Source of the DNA: Flavobacterium sp. UBA7680
Lineage (GTDB): Bacteria > Bacteroidota > Bacteroidia > Flavobacteriales > Flavobacteriaceae
Direction of reading: 5' to 3'
DNA length: 64,000 bases
Assembly (NCBI RefSeq): GCF_002482975.1
Contig: NZ_DLHA01000018.1
Location: forward strand, 1-64,000
Each line of letters opens with the position of its first letter. Position 1 is the stretch's first letter. The position numbers and the translations under genes were made by a program. This document shows, piece by piece, positions 18,102-26,127 of the stretch. The notes under the pieces were generated by a model that saw only the letters and a program-made list of their open reading frames with translations, ran no database searches and was not told the DNA's origin.

Positions 18102-18827
18102 CTACTCTAAAACTACTTCCAGATTTGTCATTTCGGGATCACGTAAACAATCTGAAAGCTGGAATTCTAAGGTTAGAGATTTTTTATCAGGGCTGATAAC
18201 CACTTTTTCATTTGAAACTGATTTTATCTTTTGAGGAAAACTATATTTTAAAGTGTAAGTCTGGACTAATTTTAAGTTTCCGTATTTAGATTCATAGTTT
18301 TTATATCCGTCTTTTGCTTTTTGGAGTTCTTCTGCATTGATAATCGAAACGGAACGTTTAAAAACTTTTCCGTTAAAATCATACAAAATCTTGTAATAAT
18401 GAGTTTCGGCGGTTAACGCATAATTATTTTGAAGATCGTCTGCATAATCTTCTGTTTTATACAAATCCGGAATTTCTGAAACTTTATTAAAATGAAGCGA
18501 AAAAACGCTTCGAAATTCTTTCTCAAACGAACTCTTTTTGAGATATACTTTTATATTGGTATATTTTTGAAACAGCTTTTGCTCTTCGGGTGTATATTTT
18601 AAAAATGTTTCCTTGTATTTTTCGATGTATTCCTTAAAAACATATGTTGTATCCTCAAATATATTTTCACGTCCGTACGATTCTCCCGCCAATTGCATAT
18701 AACTATTTTCTTCGCGAAGCTGCTCCACTTTGATGTCTCCGCTTCCGTCAGGATTAATTGTAATGGTTTCGGTAATTTGACAGCTTGTTAAAAGAATTAG
18801 AAACAAAAAGGCTGATAGGTATTTCAT
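18102..18827 (-). CDS. Lipoprotein, paralogue of the downstream lipoprotein
   Basis: A 241-residue lipoprotein with lipobox LLTSC (Cys16), then TETITINPDGSGDI, a charged helical middle (about 60-110), and a beta-rich end with YSFPQKIKSVSNEKVVISPDKKSLTLEF. The same blocks occur in the same order in the gene at 17080-17835, so the pair arose by duplication. The family is not recognised and no enzyme motif is seen. The two genes are separated by about 266 bp filled with repeats. Confidence 0.75.
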   Translation of the reverse strand: MKYLSAFLFLILLTSCQITETITINPDGSGDIKVEQLREENSYMQLAGESYGRENIFEDTTYVFKEYIEKYKETFLKYTPEEQKLFQKYTNIKVYLKKSSFEKEFRSVFSLHFNKVSEIPDLYKTEDYADDLQNNYALTAETHYYKILYDFNGKVFKRSVSIINAEELQKAKDGYKNYESKYGNLKLVQTYTLKYSFPQKIKSVSNEKVVISPDKKSLTLEFQLSDCLRDPEMTNLEVVLE

Positions 18828-18839
18828 TTTTTCGGGAAG

Positions 18840-18871
18840 GTTCTGAGGTTCTAAGTTGCTAAGATACTGCC
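18840..18871. repeat. Degenerate octad array upstream of a lipoprotein gene
   Basis: Units GTTCTGAG, GTTCTAAG, TTGCTAAG, ATACTGCC in 8-bp register, starting 13 bp upstream of the minus-strand ATG at 18827. Confidence 0.75.
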
Positions 18872-19051
18872 TTTTTAATTTAATTTCTTACAGAAATTTC
18901 GGTTTGTGTGTCCTTGCGAGGAACGAAGCAATCTCACGATCAAAATGAAAACAATCCATCCATTTTCCCATTCATTTTAAAGATTGAAATCCAATAAATT
19001 GCTATTACAAAAAATCTAAAACCTGCATTCTAAAATCTACATTCTTTTCTT

Positions 19052-19059
19052 TATCTTTG
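19052..19059 (+). promoter_or_regulatory. -7 element TATCTTTG of lysS
   Basis: TATCTTTG 23 nt before the lysS ATG fits TAnnTTTG. No clear -33 TTG at consensus spacing. Confidence 0.55.
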
Positions 19060-19081
19060 CACACTTAAAAAAGAGCACAAA

Positions 19082-20785
19082 ATGGCATTATCAGAACAAG
19101 AAATCATCAGAAGAGAAAAACTTCAAAACTTACGCAGTCTGGGAATCAATCCTTATCCAGCTAATCTTTTTCCTGTAAATCATACTTCTAAGCAAATAAA
19201 GGAGTCATTTGAAGAAGGTAAGAAGGTTATCGTTGCGGGTCGTTTGATGAGCGTGAGAGATCAGGGAAAAGCTTGTTTTGCTGAATTGCAAGATAGCGAA
19301 GGACGTATTCAATTGTACGTCAATCGCGATGTTTTGTGTGAAGGTGATGATAAAACTTTATACAATCAGGTATTTAAAAAATTAACTGATTTAGGTGACT
19401 TTATTGGTATTGAAGGAGAATTGTTTACTACACAAGTTGGTGCAAAATGTATTCGTGTAAGCGGATTTACTTTCTTAAGTAAAACATTACGTCCGCTTCC
19501 TTTACCAAAAGTAGATGAAGAAGGCAACGTTCACGATGCATTTAATGATGCTGAGTTACGTTACAGAATGCGTTATGTAGATTTAACAGTGAATCAACAT
19601 GTTAAAGAAACTTTCATCAAACGTACCAAATTATTTAGCGCTATGCGTGGATATTTTAACGACGCTGGATATCTTGAAGTTGAAACTCCGGTTTTACAGC
19701 CAATTCCGGGTGGAGCTGCAGCGCGTCCGTTTATCACGCACCATAATTCGCTTGATATTCCGCTTTACATGCGTATTGCAAACGAATTGTACTTAAAAAG
19801 ATTAATTGTTGGTGGATTTGAAGGTGTTTATGAGTTCTCTAAAAACTTCCGTAACGAAGGAATGGACAGAACGCATAATCCAGAATTTACTGCAATGGAA
19901 ATATATGTAGCTTACAAAGACTACAACTGGATGATGGAATTTGCTGAAGGTTTATTGGAGCATTGTGCAATTGCCGTAAATGGAACGAGCGAAGTTACTT
20001 TTGGAGAACACCAAATCAACTTTAAAGCGCCTTATGCACGCGTTACAATGACAGATTCTATCAAGCATTTTACTGGATTTGATATCTCAGGAAAAACGGA
20101 AGAAGAATTGTTTGAAGCTGCAAGAGGTATGGGAATTGAAGTTGACAAAACAATGGGTAAAGGGAAATTAATTGATGAAATTTTTGGCGCTAAATGCGAA
20201 GGAAATTACATTCAGCCAACTTTCATTACTGATTATCCTAAAGAAATGTCGCCTCTTTGTAAAGAACACCGCGACAATCCTGAACTTACAGAGCGTTTTG
20301 AATTAATGGTTTGTGGTAAAGAAATCGCAAATGCTTATTCTGAATTAAACGACCCAATTGATCAGCGTGAGCGTTTTGAAGATCAAATGCGTTTATCTGA
20401 AAAAGGTGATGATGAAGCAAACGGTGTTATTGATGAAGATTTCTTAAGAGCGCTTGAATATGGTATGCCTCCAACGTCTGGAATGGGAATTGGAATGGAT
20501 CGTTTGATTATGTATTTAACAAACAATGCTTCTATTCAGGAAGTTTTATTATTCCCGCAAATGCGTCCGGAGAAAAAACAAGCTCAAATTGAACTTTCTG
20601 ACGAAGAAAAAGTAATCATTACTTTATTGAAAGGAAATGAAAATAAAATGGAATTAGGACAACTAAAAGTTACTTCTGCTTTAAGCGGTAAAAAATGGGA
20701 TGTGTCTATGAAAAACTTATCGAAACATGGTTTGACTAAAGTTGTCGTTGACGGCGAGTTTAAAACTGTGGAATTGGTGGAGTAA
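19082..20785 (+). CDS. lysS: Lysine--tRNA ligase, class II
   Basis: Charges tRNA-Lys. A class IIb synthetase of 567 residues: an N-terminal OB-fold anticodon domain (about 50-155), then the catalytic core. Motif 2 reads FRNEGMDRTHNPEFTAMEIY (near 255) and motif 3 GMPPTSGMGIGMDRLIMYLT (near 460). The core ends at LLFPQMRPEKK (near 500). After that comes an extra stretch of about 65 residues (ELSDEEKVIITLLKGNE to the end) that the roughly 505-residue E. coli enzyme lacks. The start follows a -7 promoter element. A 33-bp palindrome after the stop can act as terminator. Confidence 0.97.
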   Translation: MALSEQEIIRREKLQNLRSLGINPYPANLFPVNHTSKQIKESFEEGKKVIVAGRLMSVRDQGKACFAELQDSEGRIQLYVNRDVLCEGDDKTLYNQVFKKLTDLGDFIGIEGELFTTQVGAKCIRVSGFTFLSKTLRPLPLPKVDEEGNVHDAFNDAELRYRMRYVDLTVNQHVKETFIKRTKLFSAMRGYFNDAGYLEVETPVLQPIPGGAAARPFITHHNSLDIPLYMRIANELYLKRLIVGGFEGVYEFSKNFRNEGMDRTHNPEFTAMEIYVAYKDYNWMMEFAEGLLEHCAIAVNGTSEVTFGEHQINFKAPYARVTMTDSIKHFTGFDISGKTEEELFEAARGMGIEVDKTMGKGKLIDEIFGAKCEGNYIQPTFITDYPKEMSPLCKEHRDNPELTERFELMVCGKEIANAYSELNDPIDQRERFEDQMRLSEKGDDEANGVIDEDFLRALEYGMPPTSGMGIGMDRLIMYLTNNASIQEVLLFPQMRPEKKQAQIELSDEEKVIITLLKGNENKMELGQLKVTSALSGKKWDVSMKNLSKHGLTKVVVDGEFKTVELVE

Positions 20786-20838
20786 TTTTTAAAAAATCCA
20801 ATTTGGAAATTACAAATTCCAAAAATTGAATAATATTC

Positions 20839-20871
20839 AAACCCGACAGGTTTAAAAAACCTGTCGGGTTT
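20839..20871. repeat. 33-bp palindrome, copy 1 (terminator-like)
   Basis: 15-bp arms AAACCCGACAGGTTT and the exact complement, 3-nt loop, followed by a T-run on the plus strand. It is one of four copies in the window and probably also terminates lysS. A short heptad array precedes it (20800-20820: AATTTGG, AAATTAC, AAATTCC). Confidence 0.95.
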
Positions 20872-20907
20872 ATTTTTTTATATCTTATTGATGTCGAATT
20901 AGATTGT

Positions 20908-20933
20908 GTAGACGCACTGCTGTGCGTCTCTAC
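20908..20933. repeat. Short inverted repeat
   Basis: Arms GTAGACGCAC and GTGCGTCTCTAC pair with a two-base bulge. It lies in the 338-bp gene-free stretch between lysS and the next lipoprotein, which otherwise holds only repeats. Confidence 0.7.
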
Positions 20934-20990
20934 GGAATATCTTTGTCTATATTTTACTTACAATACATATATCCAACTGAAACCTCATCA

Positions 20991-21089
20991 ACTGGACTGA
21001 AGTCCAGCCCTACAATATAAATCAAGCTGAAGCTTTTTTTCTAGTTCCGAAGGAACAAATTATATTGTAGAGCTGGACTTCAGTCCAGT
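20991..21089. repeat. Long inverted repeat with 30-bp arms
   Basis: Arms 20991-21020 and 21060-21089 are inverted copies with a single mismatch (core ACTGGACTGAAGTCCAGC). The 39-nt loop itself contains a GTTCC/GGAAC hairpin. No ORF. It resembles a miniature non-coding repeat, but no target duplication was recognised. Confidence 0.9.
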
Positions 21090-21123
21090 TTAAATAAATT
21101 TATATTTACATTAAAATTGGAAT

Positions 21124-21720
21124 TTAAAACGAATACCTCTCCAACTTCTTATCATAAATATCCAAAACCTTAGTACTTTCTTTTGGAAGATCACCTTTCC
21201 ATTTTTCTTCAATAGATGGATTTGCTGGATATTTTCCGTTTTTCATTTTTAGATGATGAAATAAACCTCCGCTTTTCATTAAAAGATCATAAAATTTTTC
21301 TGTTGATGAAGTCGTTACATAAATTGGAAAATCGGTAACGGTGAAATGATTTATTACACTTCCGTCGTTATTTAAAATATATCCTGAACAGCCTCCGCTT
21401 CCGCAGAAATAGGAATTGGAGAAACCAACAAAATATTCATTTTTCCGATCATTATTTAAATCAAAAGCTTCATAATAAAAGAATCGGTCTTCTTTTGTCA
21501 TTGCGTGAATATCTTTCTTTAATAAAATATTCAATTGCTTCCGAATCAATTCGGCTGCTTTATCATCTTTTGCGGGAGCATTACTTACATCAGCAGTTCC
21601 TCCAATTGTTTTATACAAAGTATCCTGAACAATTGTTTTAATGATATTTTTTGATTCCGTTTTACTTTGACAAGAATACAATGCCAAAATCCCAATTAGA
21701 ACTAAAATTTTATTTTTCAT
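21124..21720 (-). CDS. Hypothetical lipoprotein
   Basis: A 198-residue protein with lipobox LYSC (Cys17) and a short polar linker. Its soluble domain contains EAFDLNNDRKNEYFVGFSNSYFCGSGGCSGYIL: an acidic DLNNDRKNE loop reminiscent of an EF-hand/FG-GAP turn, and two cysteines in CGSGGC. Family not recognised; function unknown. It is bracketed by two copies of the 33-bp palindrome (20839-20871 and 21748-21780). Confidence 0.75.
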   Translation of the reverse strand: MKNKILVLIGILALYSCQSKTESKNIIKTIVQDTLYKTIGGTADVSNAPAKDDKAAELIRKQLNILLKKDIHAMTKEDRFFYYEAFDLNNDRKNEYFVGFSNSYFCGSGGCSGYILNNDGSVINHFTVTDFPIYVTTSSTEKFYDLLMKSGGLFHHLKMKNGKYPANPSIEEKWKGDLPKESTKVLDIYDKKLERYSF

Positions 21721-21747
21721 AATCTGATATTTTTATAAATAATTTCC

Positions 21748-21780
21748 AAACCCGACAGGTTTTTAAAACCTGTCGGGTTT
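21748..21780. repeat. 33-bp palindrome, copy 2
   Basis: Arms AAACCCGACAGGTTTT and complement, identical to copy 4 at 53848-53880. It lies between the lipoprotein start and the ldhA stop and can act as terminator for the minus-strand ldhA. Confidence 0.95.
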
Positions 21781-21795
21781 AACGTAACGGATAAT

Positions 21796-22815
21796 TTAAA
21801 TTAATAAAGCCGTTTTATTTTCAATATCATTTTGCGTCAATAATGATTTTATATTATTAAAAGTTACCAAAGCAATCTGCGTTAAAGCTTCATTGGTAAA
21901 AAACGCCTGATGCGCCGTTACCAAAACATTCGGAAAACTCATCAAACGTTGAATCGCATCATCCTGAATAATATCGGCAGAAAGATCCCTAAAGAATAGT
22001 TTTTCTTCCTGTTCGTAAACATCAATTCCTAAATACCCAATTTTACCTTCTTTTAAACCTTCAATAACGCAGGCAGTTTCAATTAATCCGCCGCGGCTTG
22101 TATTGATAATCATAACGTTTTCTTTCATCAAAGCAATCGAATCTTTATTAATGACATGCTTTGTTTGATCGTTTAGCGGACAATGAAGCGAAATAATGTC
22201 ACTCGATTTAAATATTTCTTCTAAACCAACGAAAGAAACACCATCTTTTATCATTTCATCATTGGTAACAATATCATACGCCAAAACTTTACAGCCAAAA
22301 CCCAAAGCGATTTTAGCAAAAGCTTTTCCAATATTTCCCGTTCCGATAATCCCGATTGTTTTTCCGAATAAATCAAAACCTAACAATCCGTTTAAAGAAA
22401 AATTTTGTTCACGAACTCTGTTGTAAGCTTTATGTGTTTTTCGGTTTAAAGTTAAAATCATGGCCATGGCGTGTTCTGCAACGGCTTGTGGCGAATAAGC
22501 CGGAACTCGGCACACTTTTAAATTGTATTTTTTAGCAGCTTCTAAATCAACATTATTAAAACCTGCACAGCGTAGTGCAATGATTTTTACCTTTTTCTCT
22601 GCCAATTGTTTAATTACAGCTTCGTTGACAATGTCATTTACGAAGACACAGACAATTTCTGCTTTTTCAATTAAAATTACCGTTTGCGGATTTAATTGTG
22701 TTTCGAAGAAATCCAGTTCAAAACCAAAATCGGCATTGTATTTATTGAAAAACGTTTTATCGTAGGGCTGTGTTGAAAAGAAAGCTATTTTATGGTTTGA
22801 AAAAGAAGAGTTCAT
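21796..22815 (-). CDS. ldhA: D-lactate dehydrogenase (fermentative type)
   Basis: NADH-dependent reduction of pyruvate to D-lactate by a D-2-hydroxyacid dehydrogenase of 339 residues. It resembles E. coli LdhA along its length: FSTQPYDKTFFNKYNADFGFELDFFE at the start, IALRCAGFNNVDLEAAK near 80, and the Rossmann loop GIIGTGNIGKAFA near 155. The catalytic regions NTSRGGLIET (Arg), GIDVYEQEEKLFF (Glu) and VTAHQAFFT (His) are all present. Single gene on the minus strand, with a palindromic terminator after the stop. Confidence 0.95.
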   Translation of the reverse strand: MNSSFSNHKIAFFSTQPYDKTFFNKYNADFGFELDFFETQLNPQTVILIEKAEIVCVFVNDIVNEAVIKQLAEKKVKIIALRCAGFNNVDLEAAKKYNLKVCRVPAYSPQAVAEHAMAMILTLNRKTHKAYNRVREQNFSLNGLLGFDLFGKTIGIIGTGNIGKAFAKIALGFGCKVLAYDIVTNDEMIKDGVSFVGLEEIFKSSDIISLHCPLNDQTKHVINKDSIALMKENVMIINTSRGGLIETACVIEGLKEGKIGYLGIDVYEQEEKLFFRDLSADIIQDDAIQRLMSFPNVLVTAHQAFFTNEALTQIALVTFNNIKSLLTQNDIENKTALLI

Positions 22816-23002
22816 GATAATTTATTTTTGGATTGCATTTTATTGGTTTCCTAAAAATAAGAAAATATTTTCAATATGCAGGAAAGCCTCAACCTTAAAT
22901 ATTTACATTTCAAAAAGTTAAATAAACAGCAATTCAAACAATATTAATTAAACCTATTCAGTTTAATAAAGTCTAAACACTATAACCTTAAAAGAACAAA
23001 TC

Positions 23003-23443
23003 ATGAAAAAATTATTTATCGCAGCTATGCTATTGATCGGAATAGCAAGTTTTGCACAAGATGGCGATCAAAAACCGGCACGTGAACAAAGAGAAAAATT
23101 AACTCCCGAACAACGTAACGAAAAACAATTACAAAAGTTAACTACAGAATTGGGTTTAGATGCTAATCAACAAGCACAGGTAAAACAACTACTGGCTGAA
23201 AGAAGCGCTAAAGCAGAAAAATTCAGAGAAACAAGAGAAGCAAGAAAAGACAGCGATGTAAAACCAACTGATGCTGAAAAAGAAGCTTTTAAAAATGAAT
23301 TAAAAGCAGAAAAAGAAGGTAACGAAGCAAAAATGAAAGCAATCTTAACTGCTGATCAATATACAAAATGGCAATCTTTAAGAGAAAAAAATAAAGAAAA
23401 AGCCAAAGACAAAATGAAAGATTACAAAAAAGAAAACAACTAA
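23003..23443 (+). CDS. Secreted DUF4890-like protein, single repeat
   Basis: A 146-residue protein with a signal peptide (about 1-18, ending SFA) and then a highly charged, almost all-helical domain. TPEQRNEKQLQKLTTELGLDANQQAQVKQLLAERSAKAEK is followed by LTADQYTKWQSLREK. The pattern resembles Spy/CpxP-like LTxxQ repeats in a DUF4890-type arrangement. Such proteins are periplasmic and often chaperone- or stress-related (inference). It has its own terminator. The next gene carries the same unit twice. Confidence 0.8.
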   Translation: MKKLFIAAMLLIGIASFAQDGDQKPAREQREKLTPEQRNEKQLQKLTTELGLDANQQAQVKQLLAERSAKAEKFRETREARKDSDVKPTDAEKEAFKNELKAEKEGNEAKMKAILTADQYTKWQSLREKNKEKAKDKMKDYKKENN

Positions 23444-23454
23444 ATATAGTTTAC

Positions 23455-23481
23455 AAAAAGAGGCCATTGAGCCTCTTTTTT
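23455..23481 (+). terminator. Intrinsic terminator
   Basis: AAAAAGAGGC, 6-nt loop, GCCTCTTTTT; starts 12 bp after the stop of the single-repeat DUF4890-like gene. Confidence 0.9.
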
Positions 23482-23605
23482 GTTTTCAGATCTTATTATG
23501 TTTTCCTTAATAGTTTCTGTTAATTAAAAGATAAATCTGACAATCTCATTAAACTTAATAAATCTGTTGATGTCTAATTGCTATAAACCTTTAAAAAAGA
23601 CGAAA

Positions 23606-24346
23606 ATGAAAAAATTATTTATTGCAGCTTTATTATTCGTTGGAATAGTAAGTTTTGCGCAAGACATCAATCAGAAAACAGCACGCGATCAAAGAGAAAA
23701 ATTAACTCCGGAACAGCGTAATGAAAAGCATTTACAAAAACTAACTTCTGATTTGAATTTAGATAAAAAGCAACAGGAACAAGTAAAACAGCTTTTGGCT
23801 GAAAGAAGTGCTAAAGCAGAAAAATTTAGAGATTCAAGAAAAGACAGTAAAACTAAACCTACTGATGCAGAAAGAGAAGCTTTTAAAAAACAAATTACTG
23901 CCGAAAGAGAAGAAAATGATGCTAAAATGAAAGCGATTTTAAATGCTGATCAATACACAAAATGGACGGCTCTAAAAAAAGAACATGAAGGCCACAGCCG
24001 AAAAGGAGATCATAAAGATCATAAAACACCGCAGGAACGTAATGAGGCACATTTGCAAAAGTTAACAACTGATTTAAACTTAAATGCTGATCAGCAAAAA
24101 CAAGTAAGTGAACTTTTATCTGAAAGAAGTACAAAAATGGAAATGCTTAAAAAAAGCAGAAAAGATGCTGATGCAAAACCAACTGACGCTGAAAGAAAAG
24201 CCATGAAAAAACAAATGGAAGAAGATCACAAAGCTGCCGATGAAAAAATGAAATCTATTTTAAATGCAGATCAATATAAAAAATGGACTGCCATTAAAAA
24301 AGAGCATAAAGACAAAATGAAAGACCACCGAAAAGACAAAATGTAA
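23606..24346 (+). CDS. Secreted DUF4890-like protein, two repeats
   Basis: A 246-residue protein from the ATG at 23606-23608, which is immediately followed by a signal peptide (MKKLFIAALLFVGIVSFAQ) almost identical to that of the upstream gene. An upstream TTG at 23567 would add a non-signal extension and is rejected. The mature part holds two tandem copies of the unit (TPEQRNEKHLQKLTSDL... and TPQERNEAHLQKLTTDL...), each ending LNADQYxKWTxxKKEH and joined by a His/Lys-rich linker (HEGHSRKGDHKDHK). Probably periplasmic. Gene duplication and internal duplication are both evident. Confidence 0.82.
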   Translation: MKKLFIAALLFVGIVSFAQDINQKTARDQREKLTPEQRNEKHLQKLTSDLNLDKKQQEQVKQLLAERSAKAEKFRDSRKDSKTKPTDAEREAFKKQITAEREENDAKMKAILNADQYTKWTALKKEHEGHSRKGDHKDHKTPQERNEAHLQKLTTDLNLNADQQKQVSELLSERSTKMEMLKKSRKDADAKPTDAERKAMKKQMEEDHKAADEKMKSILNADQYKKWTAIKKEHKDKMKDHRKDKM

Positions 24347-24354
24347 TTGAGATC

Positions 24355-24386
24355 AAAAAAAAGAGGCTTTTTAAAGCCTCTTTTTT
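24355..24386 (+). terminator. Intrinsic terminator
   Basis: Arms AAAAGAGGCTTT / AAAGCCTCTTTT with a 2-nt loop and long A/T runs, directly after the two-repeat gene. Confidence 0.9.
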
Positions 24387-24397
24387 GTTTTTATAAA

Positions 24398-24498
24398 CAC
24401 GGATTTCACAAATTGACACCAATTTTTTGTTGCAATAAATTCCACAAACTAGGTTAAATGAAAATTTGTGAAAATTTGTGAAATTTGTATTATCTGTG
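24398..24498. repeat. Imperfect inverted-repeat element (AATTTGTGAA type)
   Basis: Left arm with GGATTTCACAAATT and right arm with repeated AATTTGTGAA pair imperfectly. It is similar in design to the elements at 31789-31867 and 41018-41129. It fills the gap between the DUF4890-like pair and the end of hemL. Confidence 0.65.
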
Positions 24499-24522
24499 GG
24501 CTTTTAAAGCCTCCTTTTTATT

Positions 24523-25809
24523 TTAAAATGTTTTCGAAACTTTGTCGATCGCATTAATTGTAAAGTCTAAATCTTCGTAGGTTAATGCATCTGTAATAAA
24601 CCATGTTTCGTATGCAGATGGTGCAATGTAAATTCCTTCCTGCAATAATCCGTGGAAAAATTTCTTAAACGTTTCATTATCTCCTTTTGCAGCAGTTTGG
24701 AAATCTGTAACTGGATTGGCATCAAAATGAACAGAAATCATAGAACCTACTCTATTGATTGTAAAAACAACATTATTTGCTTTTAAAACTCTATCAATTC
24801 CCGCTTCTAAATAAGCTGTTTTTTCTTCTAAACGAGTAAAAATTTCACGATCATTATTCAACGATTGTAACATTGCTAAACCTGCCGCCATTGCTAATGG
24901 ATTTCCAGATAATGTTCCTGCCTGATAAACCGGACCAAGAGGCGCTAAATAATTCATGATTTCTTCGCGTGCAGCAAAAGCTCCAACCGGAAGTCCGCCG
25001 CCAATTACTTTTCCGAAAGTTACAATATCAGCATTGATATTATACAATTCCTGAACTCCTCCGCGAGCTAAACGGAAACCTGTCATAACCTCATCAAAAA
25101 TCAATAAGATTCCGTTTGCTGTACACAATTCTCTTAAGCCTTCTAAGAAACCTTTTGCTGGCGGAATACAACCCATATTTCCTGCAACTGCTTCGATAAT
25201 TATCGCAGCGATTTCATCTTTATTCGCTTCGATTAGAGTTTTTACATTCTCTAAATCATTGTATTTAGCTAACAAAGTATCTTTTGCAGTTCCTTCTGTA
25301 ACGCCTGGACTATTTGGAGATCCAAAAGTTACAGCGCCACTTCCCGCCTGAATCAAAAATGAATCAGAATGTCCGTGGTAACAGCCTGCAAATTTTATAA
25401 TTTTATCTCTTTTTGTAAATCCGCGAGCCAAACGAATCGCACTCATACAAGCTTCTGTACCAGAATTTACAAATCGAATTTTATCAATATTCGGAACCAT
25501 AGAAACAGCCAAAGCTGCGATTTCTGTTTCCAGTTCTGTTGGCATTCCAAATGAAGTTCCCAGTTTTGCTTTTTCGATTACCGCATCAACAACCGGCTGA
25601 TAAGCGTGTCCCAAAACCATTGGTCCCCAAGAGTTAATATAATCTATTAATTTGTTCCCATCTTCATCATATAAATAAGCACCTTTGGCACTTTTTACAA
25701 AAATTGGAGTTCCGCCAACCGCCTTAAACGCTCTTACTGGTGAATTTACTCCTCCTGGAATTACTTTTTCTGCTTCAGCAAAAAGCTGACTACTTCTTTT
25801 ATATAACAT
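24523..25809 (-). CDS. hemL: Glutamate-1-semialdehyde 2,1-aminomutase
   Basis: PLP enzyme of the C5 pathway that converts glutamate-1-semialdehyde into 5-aminolevulinate for tetrapyrrole synthesis. The 428 residues include the family start IPGGVNSPVRAFKAVGGTP, NSGTEACMSAIRLARG (about 115-130), FDEVMTGFR (near 240) and PLP-binding Lys267 in TFGKVIGGGLPVGAF. It is the last gene of a dense minus-strand run but has a heptad array just before its ATG. No other hem gene is in the window. Confidence 0.97.
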   Translation of the reverse strand: MLYKRSSQLFAEAEKVIPGGVNSPVRAFKAVGGTPIFVKSAKGAYLYDEDGNKLIDYINSWGPMVLGHAYQPVVDAVIEKAKLGTSFGMPTELETEIAALAVSMVPNIDKIRFVNSGTEACMSAIRLARGFTKRDKIIKFAGCYHGHSDSFLIQAGSGAVTFGSPNSPGVTEGTAKDTLLAKYNDLENVKTLIEANKDEIAAIIIEAVAGNMGCIPPAKGFLEGLRELCTANGILLIFDEVMTGFRLARGGVQELYNINADIVTFGKVIGGGLPVGAFAAREEIMNYLAPLGPVYQAGTLSGNPLAMAAGLAMLQSLNNDREIFTRLEEKTAYLEAGIDRVLKANNVVFTINRVGSMISVHFDANPVTDFQTAAKGDNETFKKFFHGLLQEGIYIAPSAYETWFITDALTYEDLDFTINAIDKVSKTF

Positions 25810-25816
25810 TCTTATT

Positions 25817-25844
25817 TTTGATTTTAGAGTTTTGATTTTAGATT
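25817..25844. repeat. Degenerate heptad array before the hemL start
   Basis: Four 7-bp units in register on the plus strand: TTTGATT, TTAGAGT, TTTGATT, TTAGATT. They use the same words as the array before the PspC-like gene. It ends 7 bp from the hemL start codon. Confidence 0.8.
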
Positions 25845-25848
25845 TAGT

Positions 25849-26100
25849 TTACCGACTTAAACCTTGATCTAAAACAAACTCATTGAAATATTTTTGATCT
25901 ATTTGTTCCTCTTTTGAAAGCTCTTCTATTTTTTTATCAGACATTCCTATCGGTGAAAAAAAAGTCCATTTCAATGTCGGGCGATGTTTTATGAAAAAAT
26001 GTTTTCCTGCAAATTCATCATGAACATAAACTCCACAAAAAAGTCTAACGATTAAAAGCGTTGCAAAAATAAAAATTCCTAATATGATTTTCTTTTTCAT
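25849..26100 (-). CDS. Small membrane-anchored protein, hypothetical
   Basis: 83 residues with one N-terminal hydrophobic helix (about 4-22, IILGIFIFATLLIVRLFCGVY) and a polar, probably periplasmic tail with HDEFAGKHFFIKHRP and an acidic helix SDKKIEELSKEEQ. Not recognised. It lies 27 bp downstream of the glucosaminidase gene and 39 bp upstream of hemL, and is probably cotranscribed with both. Confidence 0.6.
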   Translation of the reverse strand: MKKKIILGIFIFATLLIVRLFCGVYVHDEFAGKHFFIKHRPTLKWTFFSPIGMSDKKIEELSKEEQIDQKYFNEFVLDQGLSR

Positions 26101-26127
26101 TTATAATTAACAACTAACAATTGATAA

